Positions 55,042 through 64,000 of a stretch of 64,000 nt of DNA are shown piece by piece. This DNA is from Zea mays. Taxonomy: Eukaryota; Streptophyta; Magnoliopsida; Poales; Poaceae. Each line of letters starts with the position of its first letter. Positions within the stretch are counted from its first letter, which is position 1. Below the pieces are notes generated by a model that saw only the letters and a program-made list of their open reading frames with translations, was not told the DNA's origin and did not search any database. A program made the position numbers and the translations under genes. The DNA lies in assembly GCF_902167145.1 (NCBI RefSeq), contig NC_050104.1, positions 98,901,849 through 98,965,848 on the forward strand, written 5' to 3'.

Positions 55042-55887
55042 GTACCTCGCCTAGAGGGTCACCAATACTGACGTGGAAACCTTAGCGGGTGGCTTTGTAC
55101 TAAGAATATTTTGTGAAAGCCTCATAGTGGATCCCTAGCCATTCACCTAGGAAGTGTTTATGGGTCCGATCAACCCAGGCTAGAGGGGTTACACAGCATG
55201 TAGGTAAAGTTATACCACCTCTGCAGAGTTTAAAACTGATATATCAACCGTGCTCACAGTTAAGAGCAGCCTGGACCCTCACATGATAATTGAACTTGAA
55301 GATGGAAATAAATTGTGATTGGTTTTGTTTAAGCGGTATGCTTAAGTTGTTCACTCAATCGGATTGAGCTTATGCTGGTGATTATTTATGTTAATGATAT
55401 ATACGCTAAAGATTTATTGCTTATGCTTAATATGGGTTTGGGATATACTTATACTTAGTAATCGGGTGTTGATAATAAAATGTTGACCAACTAAAATGCT
55501 AACCACATTAAAACTCAGCCTTACCTTGTTAACCTTGCATTTTCACCCCACTTACTGAGCCCCCACCATAAGTGAGCTCACCCTTGCTTAATTTTGATCA
55601 GAAGTTTGCAGATGAAGATTATGATGGTGAACTTGATAGATGCTAGTCTAGTGATTTACCCCGGTCATCTTCCTGTGGAAGTATGACCATGTTCCACTGT
55701 ACTTTGATGAATAAAGGTTAAGGCATTAAGTCTGTTTGAAGTGTAATATGTTAATATAATCCTTATGTACACTTTTATGCGTTGTTCTTTTGATATATTA
55801 CACTTGTGACATCAACATATGTGCGGAAATAGATCCTGACACACATATGCTATGCATTCGGTTTTGCCCTTAAAACCATGTGTGACA
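55042..55887 (+). other. J part 3: end of the solo LTR
   Basis: Begins with the second GTACC and ends GTGTGACA at 55887. Contains the segment shared in reverse with E's LTR (55200-55270). No gene. Confidence 0.8.
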
Positions 55888-55892
55888 TAATG

Positions 55893-58236
55893 TGATAAAT
55901 ATCGATATCTCCCTTTTGCTGGTGGTCTTTCAGAAAGTGATGCCGGATGTCTATGTGCTTAGTGTGGCTGTGTTCAACAGGATTATCTGCCAAGTGGATT
56001 GCACTCTCGTTGTCACATAGGAGTGGGACTCTGCTCAGATTGTAGCCAAAGTCCTAGAGGGTTTGAATCATCTAAAGTAGTTGTGCACAACACTGGCCTG
56101 CGATAACATACTCGGCCTTAGCGGTGGATAGGGCAGCGGATGTTTGTTTCTTAGAGCTTCAGGACACTAGGATCTTCCCAGAAACTGACAAGTCTCTGAT
56201 GTGCTCTTACTGTCAACCTTGCACCGGCATAGTCGGAATCTGAATATCCGTTTAAGTCAAAGGTAGACCCCTTTGGATACCAGATCTCGAAGCAATGCGT
56301 AAAAACTAAATATCTAAGAATTCGTTTTACAGCCACAAGATGACATTCCTTGGGGTCGGATTGAAATCTAGCACACATGCATACGCTAAGCATTATATTT
56401 GGTCTACTAGCACAAAGATAAAGTAAAGAACCTATCATAGACCGGTATGTCTTTTGATCAACGGACTTACCTCCCTTGTCGAGGTCCAAGTGTCCGTCGG
56501 TTCCCATTGGCGTCTTAGCAGGCTTTGCGTCCTTCGTCCCAAACCTTTTGAGTAAGGCTTGGGTATACTTTGTTTGGGAGATGAAGGTTCCTTCCTTGAT
56601 TTGCTTCACTTGAAATCCAAGGAAGTAGTTTAGATCTCCCATCATTGACATTTCAAATTTTTGCATCATTACCCTGCTAAACTCTTCACAAGACTTTTGA
56701 TTAGTAGAACCAAATATTATGTCATTGACATACATTTGGCACACAAACAAATCACCATTACAAGTCTTAGTAAAACGAGTAGGATCTGCTTTCCCAACCT
56801 TGAAAGCATTAGATATTAGAAAGTCTTTAAGGCATTCATACCATGCTCTTGGAGCTTGCTTAAGTCCATAGAGCGCTTTAGAGAGCTTATAAACATAGTC
56901 GAGATACCTGTCATCCTTGAAGCCAGGGGGTTGTTCCACGTATACTTCCTCCTTGATTGGTCCATTGAGGAAGGCGCTCTTCACGTCCATTTGAAACAAA
57001 TTAAACGAGTGGTGAGCAGCATAGGCCAATAATATGCATATTGATTCGAGCCTAGCTACAGGAGCAAAAGTCTCCTCAAAATCCAAACCTGTGACTTGGA
57101 CATAATCTTTTGCCACAAGTCAAGCCTTGTTTCTTGTCACCACCTCGTGCTCATCTTGCTTGTTGTGGAACACTCACTTGGTTCCCATAACATTTTGCTT
57201 TGGACGTGGCACCAGGCTCCATACTTCGTTTCTCTTGAAGTTATTGAGCTCGTCTTGCATGGCCAACACCCAATCCGGATCCTGCAAGGCTTCTTCTACC
57301 CTGAAAGGCTCAGTAGAAGAAACAAAAGAGTAATTTTCACAAAAATTAGCTAAATGTGAATGAGTGGTTACTCCCTTGCCAATATCACCCAAAATTTGAT
57401 CCACTAGATGGTTTCTTTGAATGGTGGCCCAGACTTGAGTTGGAGGTGCTTGTTGTGCTTCTTCCTCCTTATCATTTTCTTCATGTGCCCCCTTGATTTA
57501 TGCCTGCATCTTAAGGTACATATTCCTCATCTTGAGTTGGGGGATGCACCAACATTGAGGAAGATGGTTGATCTTGATCTTGTTGTTCCTGCGATCGCAC
57601 ATCACATATTGCCATAGTTCGCATTGCGACCGTTCGAATTTCATCCTCATCTACAACATCAAGATCAACTTGCTCTCTTGGAGAGCCATTAGTCTCATCA
57701 AATACAACATCACTAGAGACTTCAACTAAACCTGGTGATTTGTTGAAGACCCTATATGCCTTTGTATTTGAATCATAACCTAGTAAAAACCCTTCTACAG
57801 CTTTGGGAGCAAACTTTTAATGTCTACCTCTTTTGACTAAGATGTAGCATTTGTTTCCAAAGACACGAAAATATGACACATTGGGTTTGTTACCGGTTAG
57901 AAGCTCATAAGGCGTTTCCTCGAGGAGGCGATGAAGATAGAGCCAGTTTATGGCATGGCAAGCTGTATTTATGACTTCCGACCAAACCACTCGGGCGTTT
58001 TGTATTCTCCAAGCATTGTCCTTGTCATGTCGATGAGCGTCCTGTTCTTCCTCTCTACAACACCATTTTGCTGTGGTGTGTAGGGACCGGAGAACTCATG
58101 CTTGATGCATTCTTCCTCAAGAAACTCTTCTACTTGAAGATTCTTGAATTCAGATCCATTGTCGCCCCTGATCTTCGTCACCTTGAGCCCAAACTCATTT
58201 TGAGCTCTCCTTAAGAAGCGTTTTAGAGTACCTTGG
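55893..58236 (-). pseudogene. pol of element M: integrase core, RT, RNase H (broken)
   Basis: From 58236 leftwards: integrase core with RGDNGSEFKN and NGVVERKNRTL (the second Asp and the Glu of its triad), a connector, then RT from about 57350. RT has [22 protein letters not shown] and the copia block [14 protein letters not shown]. Its active site reads YVND, not YVDD (codon 56725-56727), so the first catalytic Asp is lost. RNase H follows (KAEYVIAGQCC ... CDNESAIHLADNPVEH) in another frame and continues at 24684 across J. Stops and shifts occur near 57819, 57498, 57171, 57119, 56150 and 56075. G cuts off the N-terminal side. Confidence 0.88.
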
Positions 58237-59554
58237 TGTCGGGTACCGTAATTAGGGGTACCCCCAACACTCCTAAGCACAAGCTGCAAAGACTGATGGG
58301 CACGATTCAGGTCAAGGCTTCGTCTACCCAAGGGACGCGATCTCGCCTCGCCCGAGCCCGGCCTCGGGCGAGAACAATAGTCCCAGACGAATTCACGCCT
58401 CGCTCGAGGGCCTCCTCAAGCGACGGGCGCACCCTCGACTCGCCCGAAGCCCAGCTCGGGCAGGCTTCGTTGTGAAGCAACCTTGGCCAAATTGCCTCAC
58501 CAACCGACCGTATCGCAGGCACATTCATTGCGGGGATCGCCTGACACCTTATCTTGACACACGTGCCTCAGTCGGCAAGGTCGAAGTGACAGCAGTCACT
58601 TCGCCCTTTCGCTGACCGACCTGACAGGAAAACAGCGCCGCTCGCCCAGCTCCGACTACTGTGCCACCCACCAGGGTGAGGCTGACAATAGCCAAGTTCA
58701 GCCTCGGGCGCAACTGGAAGCTCCGCCTCGCCCGACCTCAGGCCTCAGCCTCGGAAGGAGGTCTCCGCCTCGCCCGACCCCTGGGCTTGGCCTCAACCTC
58801 AGCCTCGGAAGGTGGTCTCCGCCTCGCCCGACCCCAGAGCTCGGCCTCAACCTCGGCCTCGGGAGGAATCGCGTCCTCGCCCGACCCCGGCCTCGGCCTT
58901 AGGAGAAGTCTCCGCCTCGCCCGACCTTGGGCTCGGACCGACCGCGCTATGGGGGATACATCATTACCCTACCCCTAGCTAGCTCAGGCTACGGGGGAAC
59001 AAGACCGGCGTCCCATCTGGCTCACCCTGGTAACAAGTAATGATGGCTCCCCGTGTGGGTCCATGACGACGACGATTCTCAGCCCCCTACGGAAGCAAGG
59101 AGACGTCAGCAAGATCCAAGCAGCACCGACAGCTGTGCTTCTACAGGGCTCAGGCACTCCTCCGACGGCCACGATACCGCGTACACAGGGCTCTAGCACC
59201 TCTCCGACAGCCACGTCGGCATGTACACATGGCTCAGGCACTTCTCTGCCAGACACGTTAGCGCATAGCTACACCCCCCATTGTACACCTGGACCCTCTC
59301 CTTGCATCCATAAAAGGGAGGTCCAGGGCCTTCATGCGAGAAGGTCGCGCGGGGGAACGAGCTAACGAACAGGCTCACTCTCTCTCTCTTGCGAACGCTT
59401 GTAACCCCTACTACGAGCGCACCCCCCTGGCGCGGGATAACACGAGCCACGTTTCTCCCTTGTGTTCCATCTCGCGCCAACCCATCTGGGCTGTGACACG
59501 CAGCGACAAATTTACTCGTCGGTCCAGGGACCCCCCGGGGTCGAAACGCCGACA
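58237..59554 (+). repeat. 5' LTR of element G (1318 bp)
   Basis: TGTCGGGTACC...AACGCCGACA. Contains several copies of a GCCTCGCCCGACC-type word, grouped at 58700-58930 in a rough 60-70 bp repeat. A TATA-like CATAAAAGGG is at 59309-59318, about 250 bp before the LTR end. Open frames inside are shadows. Confidence 0.87.
59309..59318 (+). promoter_or_regulatory. TATA-like box of element G LTR
   Basis: CATAAAAGGG in a suitable place of the LTR; a weaker match than those in A, B, C and L. Confidence 0.5.
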
Positions 59555-59575
59555 GTTGGCACGCCAGGTAGGGGC
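59555..59575 (+). promoter_or_regulatory. Primer-binding site of element G
   Basis: GTTGGCACGCCAGGTAGGGG directly after the LTR; nearly the same as in L (TGGCGCGCCAGGTAGGGG). Confidence 0.72.
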
Positions 59576-61959
59576 CTGCTGCGTGTTAACGAACAACTTC
59601 TCGTTGAGTTCCAAATGGGTAGTCTCCAGCAACCTCTTCAGCCTGGGACGGTGCTCTGCTTCGGGAGTCTCGAGTTCATGTCCCTCAACGGCAGCTACGA
59701 CATGGTACTCCTCCCCCCGCAGCGCGACAGCAACCACGACGGCCGTTAGCTTGCCCGGCGCGGCGAACTCGACGACGTCTTCCTCCCGTGGCGGAAGAGC
59801 AGTATCCGGGTTTGTCCCGCCACCCTCCTTGCCGCAGGAGGAGGAGACGGGGCAACCGTGGCCAGGCAGGAGGCGGCACCTCATCGGCTGTCGAGCGAGT
59901 CGACGACGCCGGCACCCCAGCGGGGGACATGTCGGGCGTTGTCCTCGCGCCTGAGACAACGACGAGTGTCGTTTCCCTACAACGTACCAACCCCAAGCGG
60001 ATAGATGACGCCAGCACACTCGCAAAGGACTTGCTGGGCGTTAGCCTCGTACCTGAGATAACGGTGCAGTCCGTCCCCGACGCGACTTCGTCACCGTCCA
60101 TCGATCAAGAGGTACCGTCCGTTTTCCACCCTATGCCTTTTGGATTCAGCTTCGATCCACCAAGCGACACCGCTTCGGTGAGCGCTTTCGTAAAGGCATA
60201 TCCTAACCTTCCGGGGTACCATATGTGGTCAACCTGGGACCGACCGATGGCCGTCTCAACCTATGGGCCCCCGGGTTTTGAGGAAGAAGACGAGCCCGAC
60301 TCTGGTTGGGATTTCTCCGGGCTCAGTAATCCCAGTGCCATGCGAGACTTCATGACCGCATGTGACTACTGCCTCTCCGATTGCTTCGATGATGGCCACA
60401 ACCTTGACGATGAGGGTTGTGGACCAAGTCGCAAATGTTTCCACGTCGATCTAGGGGGTCACGACGAAGGCAACCACCTCGGTATGCCGGAGGATGACGA
60501 TCCCCCTGGGCCTACGCCTCGCGTTGACATCCTGCGGGAGCTAGCTGTGGTCCCAGTCCCTGCGGGGGGTTAGGACACACAACTCGAGCAAATCCGCGAG
60601 ATGCAGACCAAGCTCGACGAGGAAGCAGGGCAACTTGTGCAGCTCCGGCAAAACATCGAGCACGAGTTGGCAGGCCGAGCACTCGCCGGAGAAGCGCGTC
60701 ATCAGGCCCGGGACGTCCAGCGCCGTATCGTTGACGATGCTAGGGCAAGGCTGCCCCCGCCCTCCAGTGGGGTCGGCCAGAATCTGGCTGCAGCGGCAAT
60801 ACTACTCCGAGCAATGCTGGAGCCATCCACCACCGAGGGGTGGCGTATCCAGGGAGAACTCAAGAATCTCCTGGAGGATGCCGCGGTTTGACGGGCCGAA
60901 AGCTCTGCCTCCCAAAGGCAAGGGTGCCCCTCAGAGCATCACGCAACGACTTCCCGACTCATGCGGGAGGCCTCGGTCCACACTGGGCGCACGTGGGACG
61001 CGACACCTGCAGCCCCGGGTCGCCTCGGCAACAAGCACCGCCGCCGCGGCCGTCGAGCCCGCCTCGACGAGAAGGTGCGCCGATGCTACCATCCTAGGCG
61101 TGGGGGATGCTACGACAGTGAGGAGGATCAGAGCCCCTCGCCCGAACCACCAGGTCCGCAAGCCTTCAGCCGGGCCATACGACGGGCGCCGTTCCCACCT
61201 CGGTTCCGGGCCCCGACTACCATCACCAAGTACTCGGGGGAAACAAGGCCGGAGTTGTGGCTTGCGGACTACCGGCTGGCCTACCAGCTGGGAGGAACGG
61301 ACGACGACAACCTCATCATCTGCAACCTCCCCCTGTTCCTCTCCGACGCCGCCCGGGCCTGGCTAGAGCATCTGCCTCCTGCGCAGATCTCCAACTGGGA
61401 CGACCTGGTCAAGGCCTTCACTGGAAACTTCCAGGGCACGTACGTGCGCTCTAGGAACTCTTGGGATCTCTGAAGCTACCGCCAGCAGTCAGGGGAATCC
61501 CTGCGAGAGTACAACCGGCGGTTTTCAAAGCAGCGCACCGAGCTGCCCAACATCACCGACTCGGATGTCATCGGGGCGTTCCTCGCCGGCACCACTTGCC
61601 GCGACCTGGTGAGCAAACTGGACTGCAAGACTCCCACCAAGGCGAGCGAGTTGATGGACATCGCCACCAAGTTCGCCTCTGGTCAGGAGGCGGTCGAAGC
61701 CATCTTCTGGAAGGACAAGCAACCTCAGGGACGCCAGCAGGAAGACGTCCCCGAGGCGTCCGCCCAGCGTGGCGTGAAGAAGAAGGCGAAAAAGAAGTCG
61801 CAAGCGAAGCGCACCGCCACCGACGCAGATCTTGTCGCTGCCACCGAGCACAGGGACCCTTGGAAGCCTCCTGGAGGGGCCAACCTGTTCGACAAGATGC
61901 TCAAGGAGTCGTGCCCCTATCACTAGGGCCCCGTCAAGCACACCCTTGAGGAATGCGTC
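59576..61959 (+). pseudogene. gag of element G (several stops)
   Basis: The first codons (VNEQLLVEFQMGSLQQPLQP) are in one frame, then after a shift near 59750-59790 all later blocks share one frame. The acidic middle is at 59900-60570, a helical segment at 60600-60890, and the capsid core at about 61190-61680 (YSGETRPELWLADYRLAY ... AARAWLEHLPPAQISNWDDL). A Lys-rich stretch leads to the variant zinc motif CPYH...HTLEEC at about 61910-61955. In-frame stops are TAG 60571, TGA 60889, TGA 61471 and TAG 61924; the last is inside the zinc motif. gag and pol are in the same frame. Confidence 0.82.
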
Positions 61960-63757
61960 ATGCTTTGGCGCTACTTCCATAAAGCCAGGTCCCCGGCGGG
62001 AGATGGCAACGGCCAAGACAACGACAAGAAGGAGGGCGACAAGGTAGAGGAGTTCCCCGAGGTCCACGACTGTTTCATGATCTACGGTGGGCAAGTGGCA
62101 AACGCCTCGGCTCGGCACTGCAAGCAGGAGCGCCGGGAGGTCTGCTCGGCAAAGGTGGCGGCACCAGTCTACCTAGACTGGTCCGACAAGCCCATCACCT
62201 TCGACCAAGGCGACCACCCCGACTGCGTGCCGAGCCTAGGAAAGTACCCGCTCATCGTCGACCCCGTCATCGGCAACGCCAGGCTCACCAAGGTCCTCAT
62301 GGACGGAGGCAGCAGCCTCAACATCATCTACGCCGAGACCCTCGGGCTCTTGGGGATCGATCTGTCCACGATCCGGGCTAGTGCGGTGCCCTTTCATGGG
62401 ATCATCCCCGGGAAGCGCGTCCTGCCCCTTGGACAACTCGATCTACCCGTCTGCTTCGGAACACCCTCCAACTTCCGAAAGGAAACCCTCACGTTCGAGG
62501 TGGTCGGGTTCCGAGGGACCTACCACGCGGTGCTGGGGAGACCGTGCTATGCCAAGTTCATGGCCGTCCCCAACTACACGTACCTCAAGCTCAAGATGTC
62601 AGGCCCCAACGAGGTCATCACCATCGGATCCACGTACCGACACACGTACGAATGCGATGTAGAGTGCGTGGAGTACGCTGAGGCCCTCGCCGAGTTCGAG
62701 GCCCTCATCGCCGACCTGGAGTGCCTCTCCAAGGAGGTGCCTGATGCGAAGCGCCATGCCGGCAACTTCGAACCGGCTGAGACGGTTAAGTCCGTCCCTC
62801 TCGACCCCAGCAACGACGCCTGCAAGCAAGTCCGAATCGGCTCCGAGCTCGACCCCAAATAGGAAGCAGTGCTCGTCGACTTTCTCCGCGCAAACGCTGA
62901 AGTTTTTGCGTGGAGTCCCTCGGACATGCCCGACATACCGAGGGATGTCGCCGAGCACTCACTGGATATCCGAGCCGGTGCCCGACCCGTGAAGCAGCCT
63001 CTGCGCCGTTTCGACGAAGAAAAGCGTAGAGCCATAGGCTAGGAGATCCACAAGCTGATGGCTGCAGGGTTCATCAAAGAGGTATTCCATCCCGAATGGT
63101 TAGCTAACCCTGTGCTTGTAAAAAAGAAAGGTGGGAAATGGAGGATGTGCGTAGACTACACTGGTCTAAACAAAGCATGTCCGAAGGTTCCCTACCCTCT
63201 GCCTCGCATCGATCAAATTGTGGACTCCACTGCTGGGTGCGAAACCCTGCATTCCTCGACGCCTATTCAGGTTATCACCAAATCAAGATGAAAGAGTCCG
63301 ACCAGCTCGCGACTTCTTTCATCACACCTTTTGGCATGTACTGTTATACTACTATGCCATTTGGCTTGAGGAATGCAGGTGCAACATACCAAAGGTGCAT
63401 GAACCACGTATTCGGAGAGCACATCGACCGAACAGTCGAGGCTTACGTTGATGACATCGTTGTCAAGACGAGGAAAGCCTCTGACCTCCTCTCCAACCTT
63501 GAAACAGCATTCAAGTGTCTGAGAGCGAAGGGCGTGAAGCTTAATCCCGAGAAGTGTGTCTTTGGAGTCCCCTGAGGCATGCTCCTGGGGTTCATCATCT
63601 CCGAGCGGGGCATCGAGGCCAACCCGGAGAAAATCGCGGCCATCACCAACATGGGGCCTATCAAAGATTTGAAAGGAGTACAAAGGGTCATGGGATGCCT
63701 TGCGGCTCTAAGCCGCTTCATCTCGTGCCTCGGCGAAAAAGGCCTACCCTTGTACCG
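61960..63757 (+). pseudogene. pol of element G: protease and RT part (truncated by F)
   Basis: Protease has LMDGGSSLNIIYAETLG with D-G-G (62302) in place of D-T/S-G, a form seen in this lineage. RT starts after TAG 62860 and TAG 63040 (EIHKLMAAGFIKEVFHPEWLA on), with GLNKACPK. After a one-base shift near 63240 it continues with AYSGYHQIKMK, MPFGLRNAG and YVDD at 63444-63455. TGA at 63573 follows CVFGVP. The sequence ends at GLPLYR where F begins. Confidence 0.87.
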
Positions 63758-64000
63758 TGTTGGGGACTTGTTCTCAAATGCTATGAATTAAGAACAAGGC
63801 AACATAGAAGATGTTACATAATATTGCCCTTCGTTCGCTGAAGCATTATTTCCCCATGGATTTAATGAACTTCGAACGAAGGCCACGGACAGAATACCAC
63901 GAAGGTCATACCTTCGTGGTCGAACATTCATCAATGAGAAATAAAATATAAAATATTCAACATTATAGGAAAAACAAATTAAATTATTCACATATTTCAT
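63758..64000. repeat. Element F: CTTCG-family LTR (cut by window end)
   Basis: Starts TGTTGGGGACTTGTTCTC and follows the LTRs of B and D for at least 130 bp (CTATGAATTAAGAACAAGG; AGCATTATTTCCC), then diverges. It is inserted in G's RT; flank TACCG (63753-63757) should be repeated beyond the element. Orientation cannot be fixed without the interior; the LTR itself reads as the minus-strand form in B-D. Confidence 0.85.

Larger units (their letters stand above)
24685..55887 (+). mobile_element. Element J: solo LTR of a Tekay-like element, split by I, a MITE and E
   Basis: J pieces are 24685-25486, about 30765-33397 (minus the MITE) and 55047-55887, together about 4 kb. It starts TGTAACATCCTAAATCC and ends ACCATGTGTGACA. 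E's LTR on its own strand starts TGTAACGCCCTGAAT and ends GGGTGTGACA. The segment at 55200-55270 (CTCTGCAGAG...GATATATCAACCGTGCTC) is the reverse complement of E's LTR block at 34066-34120, so J is a relative in the opposite direction. There is no internal coding region, primer site or second LTR, hence a solo LTR from recombination between the two LTRs of a former full element. Confidence 0.8.
14545..58236 (-). mobile_element. Element M: outermost Ty1/copia Sirevirus, split by nested insertions
   Basis: M pieces on the minus strand read in order. Integrase, RT and RNase H run from 58236 to 55893, then to 24684-24528. The 3' untranslated region is 24527-24199 and 15221-14804, and the LTR start is 14803-14545. 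The pieces join across C (duplication AAAAC) and J (duplication TAATG) without loss: the RNase H frame continues from one side of J to the other. G interrupts integrase at 58236 and L interrupts the LTR at 14545. It resembles A in all blocks but is more decayed, as expected of the oldest layer. Confidence 0.87.
58237..63757 (+). mobile_element. Element G: Huck-like Tat-type Ty3/gypsy (5' part)
   Basis: Plus-strand 5' LTR of 1318 bp (58237-59554), primer site, gag and the protease-RT part of pol, cut at 63757 by F. The LTR start TGTCGGGTACCGTAATTAGG and the CCTCGCCCGA-rich interior resemble maize Huck-type LTRs (from memory). It splits M's integrase; the flank CTTGG at 58232-58236 should be its duplication, with the partner beyond the window. 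Confidence 0.85.

Noticed and set aside
59334..60025. Frames of about 200 codons on both strands at the G LTR end and gag start
   Set aside because: They cross the LTR boundary and primer site, and the gag frame with homologous blocks lies elsewhere.
1..64000. tRNA or rRNA genes
   Set aside because: No cloverleaf or rRNA motif was noticed. Matches to tRNA 3' ends are primer-binding sites next to LTRs. A tRNAscan run would be decisive.

Overview
This window looks like intergenic DNA of a large grass genome, almost certainly maize or a close Zea relative. It is built nearly entirely of LTR retrotransposons inserted into one another. I see no ordinary host gene, tRNA, rRNA or CRISPR array. The evidence is Ty1/copia Sirevirus LTRs with CACCGGACTGTCCGGTG palindromes, chromodomain Ty3/gypsy elements whose LTRs begin TGTAAC and end GTGACA, and a CTTCG/CGAAG-rich Ty3/gypsy family of the Tat type that recurs four times. 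Family names such as Sirevirus, Tekay, Huck, Grande and xilon-diguus are from memory and were not searched.

I assign letters to the elements. M is the outermost, a minus-strand Sirevirus whose pieces lie at 14545-15221, 24199-24684 and 55888-58236. Inserted into M are four things. L is a minus-strand Tat gypsy (11806-14544), sitting in M's LTR. C is a complete 9.0-kb CTTCG-family element (15222-24193, target duplication AAAAC). J is a solo LTR of a Tekay-like element (24685 to 55887, target duplication TAATG), which splits M's RNase H codons. G is a plus-strand Huck-like element (58237 onward), which splits M's integrase. L is hit by K, a Tekay-like LTR (8769-11805). K is hit by B, a CTTCG-family element (2345-8768). 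B is hit by A, a plus-strand Sirevirus (1-2344). J is hit by I, a decayed chromovirus (25487-30764), by a small MITE-like element (30853-31234), and by E, a complete Tekay chromovirus (33398-55041, target duplication GTACC). E is hit in its protease gene by D, a complete CTTCG-family element (39548-49165, target duplication TGCAG). G is hit by F, another CTTCG-family LTR (63758-64000+). The deepest chain is M>L>K>B>A.

The most interesting material is in the CTTCG family. B carries gag but no pol. C and D carry protease-RT-RNaseH-integrase but no gag, with a new ATG placed about 40 bp after the primer-binding site. All three carry, on the opposite strand near the 3' LTR, a passenger gene. In C and D this gene has a (near-)TATA box, three exons and two GT-AG introns, an N-terminal block resembling Pfam 'putative gypsy type transposon' (PF04195) and a coiled-coil second exon. 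Together the copies look like a two-component retrotransposon (a gag donor and a pol donor) with an antisense cargo gene.

The chromovirus E carries a second passenger. It is an uninterrupted 337-codon reading frame between the primer-binding site and gag, with a dsRNA-binding-like central segment, even though E's gag and pol have seven premature stops. Every one of those stops is TAG, most where the protein context suggests glutamine. That is what loss of cytosine methylation marks at CAG (CHG) sites would leave. Every recognisable gag or pol gene in the window is broken, truncated or lacks a partner, so the window is a record of past transposition rather than a set of working genes.
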